From positions 1 through 8,287 of the forward strand of contig CAMLDY010000108.1 of assembly GCA_946478895.1 (NCBI GenBank): a stretch of DNA of 8,287 nt. The letters run 5' to 3'. A program made the translations under genes and the position numbers. Source of the DNA: an uncultured Gemmatimonadota bacterium (GTDB lineage Bacteria; Gemmatimonadota; Gemmatimonadetes; Gemmatimonadales; Gemmatimonadaceae). The notes below the pieces were generated by a model. That model ran no database searches. It had not been told where the DNA came from and worked only from the letters and a program-made list of their open reading frames with translations. The first letter of the stretch is position 1; each line of letters begins with the position of its first letter. This document shows positions 5,789-8,287 of this stretch, piece by piece.

Positions 5789-7662
5789 GCTCGAGGCGGC
5801 TGGGCGAAGGCACGCTCGCGCTGGTGGTGCTCGCTCTGCTCGGATCCGTGGCGATACCGGCACGACAGACCTGGCGCATCACCGACCTCCTGCGCCAGAC
5901 GACAGAGGTGTTGGCGCCATCGCGCGTCGTCGAGGCGCAGCTCCAGTCGGGATTGGCGGAAGAGATGGGCTCGCTGCAGGGCTATGCGCTGTCAGGCGAC
6001 GCGACGCTGCTCACGCGTTATCGCTCCGCGGTTTCGCAGGACGCGGCCCGACTGGATAGCCTCGATCAGCTCGCGGGCCGACTCGAGGGCGAGACTGCTC
6101 ACGTGTCAAACATCAGGACTCGGATCGAAGAATGGCGCCGAGCGACGGCAGCCATGGACGCTACCCCAGTATCGCCCGGCGACGCTCGGACGGTCTCCGA
6201 GGGTGGCCGCGCTGCCTACGAAGCCGTAATGAGCGCTCTCACCGATCTTTCCTCGGACCTGGTGGCGGGAATCGCCGAGCGCGACGATCGCGTCCGCGGG
6301 CTGGAGCATTGGGGGCTCATCGCCAACGCCGTGCTTGTCTTCGCCGCACTCGCAGCGCTGGTGGGAGTAATGGCTCTGACAGTGCGAGAGCAACGCGCAC
6401 TGGAGGAAGCGCGACGACGCGCCCGACAGGAAGCCGCGCTGCGGGAAGCCGCGGAAGCTCTGGCCGGAGCGTTCACAGTGGGTGACGTGACACAGATGAT
6501 CGCCGACGCGGCCCTCAAGGCGGTGGAGGGCCGCGGCGCGTTCGTGGAGCAGATCGATGCCGGCCCGTCCGATTCGCTCAACCTCGTGGTGCGTGCGGTC
6601 GCTGGTACGGGGGCTCCGGCGCTCGAAAGCACCCAACCCTTTGCCGGCTCGCAGACCGAGATCGTCACCAAAAGCGGCTCGCCAATGCTGATCGAGGAGC
6701 CCGCGAATCGGTCCCTGACCGACGCGAACATCCAGAGCGCGGAGCGGACGGTAATCGTGGTGCCACTCGGAAGTCTCGGCACACCCGTCGGCGCGCTATT
6801 CGTTCTGAGTCCGGCAGAGGGTCGGTTCCGCCCCGACGATCTAGAGCGAGCTTCCATATTCGGACACCTGGCGGCGCTGGCGTACGAGAAGGTCAGGCTG
6901 CTGGAGGAAGCGCTCGCCGGGAGACGAAAGCTGGAGCTGGTGATTCAAAGTCGCTCCCGCCTCATCCGCGGCTTCAGCCACGATGTAAAGAATCCGATCG
7001 GGGCCGCCGACGGCTACGCCGAGCTCTTGCGCGAGGGAATTTACGGGCCACTGTCGCCGGCCCAGGAAAGCAGCATCAACAGAATCCGCGGCAGCATCAG
7101 GACCGCGCTATCGCTCATCGACGAGCTTCACGAGCTGGCTCGTGCCGAGACCGGGCATCTGGCTCTCTCGATGGAGCCCGTTGACATCGGAGATGTCGTC
7201 CGCGGACTCGGCGACGAATTTCAGGCGGCCGCGCGCGCGCGGGGCTTGTCGCTGTCGGTAGCGGCGGAGCCCGATCTGCCGGTCATCGAGACGAGCGTCG
7301 GACGCGTGCGGCAGATCGCGTCCAACCTGCTGTCCAACGCCATCAAGTACACCGGCGACGGATCCGTAACATTGCGCGCCGGGCGGCGCACCGATTGTCG
7401 ACCGCTCGAGACCGGTGAATGCGTCGTCCTCGAAGTGATCGACACCGGGCCGGGTATTCCGGCCGACAGGCAGGAGTTCATCTTCCAGGAGTTCAGCCGG
7501 ATCGGCGATGATAGCAAGCCGGGCGCGGGTCTGGGATTGGCGATCAGCAGGTTGCTCGCCCAGGCACTGGGCGGCCAGATCTCGGTGGAAAGCGCGCCGG
7601 GCCGCGGATCGACGTTTACGCTGTGGCTTCCGCTCCACCCACCGACAGCGATCGCCGATTAG
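5785..7662 (+). CDS. Membrane sensor histidine kinase (CHASE3-like, GAF, HisKA, HATPase)
   Basis: This 625-residue two-component sensor starts at GTG inside the lyase stop (GTGA, 5785-5788), with GAGGAAG (5777-5783) just before it. TM1 is residues ~9-26 and TM2 ~177-199. The extracytoplasmic segment between them resembles CHASE3, with LQGYALSGDATLLTRY (64-79). A charged coiled coil (~200-228) leads to a GAF-like domain (~230-368). The HisKA domain starts at ~388, with phospho-acceptor His399 in GFSHDVKNPIGAADGY. The HATPase_c domain has N-box SNLLSNAIKYT (513-523), G1 DTGPGIP (553-559), F-box FQEF (567-570) and G2 GAGLGLAIS (580-588). It is complete and probably active. No receiver domain and no response regulator occur in the window, so its partner lies elsewhere. 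The only DNA-binding regulator here lacks a phosphorylatable receiver. The final 47 bp overlap the convergent DUF2090 gene. Confidence 0.9.
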   Translation: MSSRRLGEGTLALVVLALLGSVAIPARQTWRITDLLRQTTEVLAPSRVVEAQLQSGLAEEMGSLQGYALSGDATLLTRYRSAVSQDAARLDSLDQLAGRLEGETAHVSNIRTRIEEWRRATAAMDATPVSPGDARTVSEGGRAAYEAVMSALTDLSSDLVAGIAERDDRVRGLEHWGLIANAVLVFAALAALVGVMALTVREQRALEEARRRARQEAALREAAEALAGAFTVGDVTQMIADAALKAVEGRGAFVEQIDAGPSDSLNLVVRAVAGTGAPALESTQPFAGSQTEIVTKSGSPMLIEEPANRSLTDANIQSAERTVIVVPLGSLGTPVGALFVLSPAEGRFRPDDLERASIFGHLAALAYEKVRLLEEALAGRRKLELVIQSRSRLIRGFSHDVKNPIGAADGYAELLREGIYGPLSPAQESSINRIRGSIRTALSLIDELHELARAETGHLALSMEPVDIGDVVRGLGDEFQAAARARGLSLSVAAEPDLPVIETSVGRVRQIASNLLSNAIKYTGDGSVTLRAGRRTDCRPLETGECVVLEVIDTGPGIPADRQEFIFQEFSRIGDDSKPGAGLGLAISRLLAQALGGQISVESAPGRGSTFTLWLPLHPPTAIAD

Positions 7663-8287
7663 TCATCGGCAGGACGCCGTCGAAAATGCGCACCCAATCC
7701 AGATAGCGGCGCGCGATTTCGGAAACCGCGGCAGCGCGTGAGATGCGGCCAGCCTTCCAGCTTGCGATGGCATCCCAGAACGTGGTGCGACCGACGGCAA
7801 AGCCGATGAAGCCCGGAACGTCGGCGGCCGTCGTAAGCCAGCGTCGTACCTGTTCCATATCGGCGCCGTGCCCGAGGACGATGCACCCAACTTTGTCGCG
7901 CCCGTCTCTCCGCGCCGCTTTCACGACGTTCACGAAGTCCTGGCGGCGCTCGACACCCTCGAGCTTCCATACGTCAGGCTCGACACCCGCTGCCTGGAGC
8001 TCCACGATCGCGTGCATCATGTGGAGCGGACGACGGTTCCGGTTCCACAGCGCCGCATCTCCACCGAGCTCATCGAGCTCCGCGCGCTCGGGGGGGACGA
8101 GCAGCTCGAACATGAATTTTCGGCCCGTGTCCCGGAGATACTCGGAGAGCACACACAGCTTGGATGCCTGCCTGCGATTCATGACCGCATCGCCGTCGGG
8201 ATTGTAGCGCACCAATACCTTGCAGAAGGTGGGGTCGAATTCCTCGATGTGCCGGGCGAAGTCTTTTCCATACTCCAGCTCGAATTC
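7616..8287 (-). CDS. DUF2090 / 2-deoxy-5-keto-gluconate-6-phosphate aldolase-like protein, N-terminus cut by window edge
   Basis: The C-terminal 223 residues are visible. The reading frame continues without a stop to the right edge, so a TTG or GTG near 8215-8210 is internal (VLVRYNPDGDA is conserved) and not the start. Visible motifs: FARHIEEFDPTFCKVLVRYNPDGD (in order), FMFELLVPPERAELDEL, RRPLHMMHAIVELQAAGVEPDVWKLEG (in order), KVGCIVLGHGAD, VPGFIGFAVGRTTFWDAI, and AVSEIARRYLDWVRIFDG. These are typical of DUF2090, found alone or fused C-terminally to IolC kinases in myo-inositol catabolism, where it is thought to form a LacD/tagatose-type TIM-barrel aldolase. Whether a kinase domain precedes it is outside the window. 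It ends with a ~20-residue poorly conserved tail read antisense to the kinase gene's 3' end. No inositol genes are visible, so the substrate is unproven. Confidence 0.85.
   Translation of the reverse strand, partial: EFELEYGKDFARHIEEFDPTFCKVLVRYNPDGDAVMNRRQASKLCVLSEYLRDTGRKFMFELLVPPERAELDELGGDAALWNRNRRPLHMMHAIVELQAAGVEPDVWKLEGVERRQDFVNVVKAARRDGRDKVGCIVLGHGADMEQVRRWLTTAADVPGFIGFAVGRTTFWDAIASWKAGRISRAAAVSEIARRYLDWVRIFDGVLPMTNRRSLSVGGAEATA

Noticed and set aside
6216..6857. Minus-strand open frame of 213 codons inside the kinase gene
   Set aside because: It is a low-complexity Ser/Ala/Arg shadow frame. The sense strand encodes a complete kinase.
8282..8287. Window ends exactly on GAATTC, as if at a cloned EcoRI fragment end
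   Set aside because: Another GAATTC lies about 45 bases earlier and the left end shows none. A coincidence is the simpler reading and the gene simply continues off the edge.

Overview
The window is a gene-dense stretch of a high-GC bacterial chromosome. GC looks above 60% by eye, there is G/C-rich third-position usage throughout, and GTG or other non-ATG starts occur beside ATG. It carries eight protein genes, two of them cut by the window edges. No rRNA, tRNA, CRISPR array, insertion sequence or phage gene was seen. The gene families (PAS-LuxR regulator, CHASE3/GAF histidine kinase, DUF2090 aldolase) suit a soil-type bacterium such as Gemmatimonadota or a neighbouring phylum, but this lineage guess is weak and nothing in the sequence fixes it.

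Layout. Positions 1-690 (minus strand) hold a two-gene unit: an AhpD/carboxymuconolactone decarboxylase-like protein followed, one base after its stop, by a DUF488 protein that runs off the left edge. A 208-bp divergent intergenic region separates it from a plus-strand PAS + LuxR-type HTH regulator (899-1561). After a 114-bp gap containing an inverted repeat, a compact plus-strand cluster follows (1676-7662): a MmgE/PrpD-family dehydratase, a phosphosulfolactate synthase (ComA)-like TIM-barrel protein, a redoxin-fold protein without a recognisable peroxidatic cysteine but with a C-terminal CPEC motif, a threonine/serine ammonia-lyase with a C-terminal ACT domain (IlvA type), and a membrane histidine kinase. 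Spacing is tight: 21 bp, ATGA overlap, a short gap with an unusual start region, then GTGA overlap. A DUF2090 (2-deoxy-5-keto-gluconate-6-phosphate aldolase-like) gene on the minus strand (7616 to the right edge) converges on the kinase gene and overlaps its last 47 bp.

How the genes may work together. The best candidate for something undescribed is the PrpD-like / ComA-like / redoxin trio, with a one-component regulator upstream and a sensor kinase at the end of the same strand run. PrpD enzymes (de)hydrate or decarboxylate tricarboxylates. ComA enzymes add sulfite to phosphoenolpyruvate. The redoxin's CPEC could carry redox or metal chemistry. The ammonia-lyase could supply 2-oxobutyrate (hence propionyl-CoA and methylcitrate) or pyruvate. 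No single known pathway contains all of these, and the ComA-like protein departs from my recollection of canonical ComA at several conserved places, so its substrate is open. The other main oddity is the start of the ammonia-lyase: the best ribosome-binding site and ATG drive a 14-codon frame that ends just inside the lyase reading frame, which itself has no canonical start upstream of its essential N-terminus.
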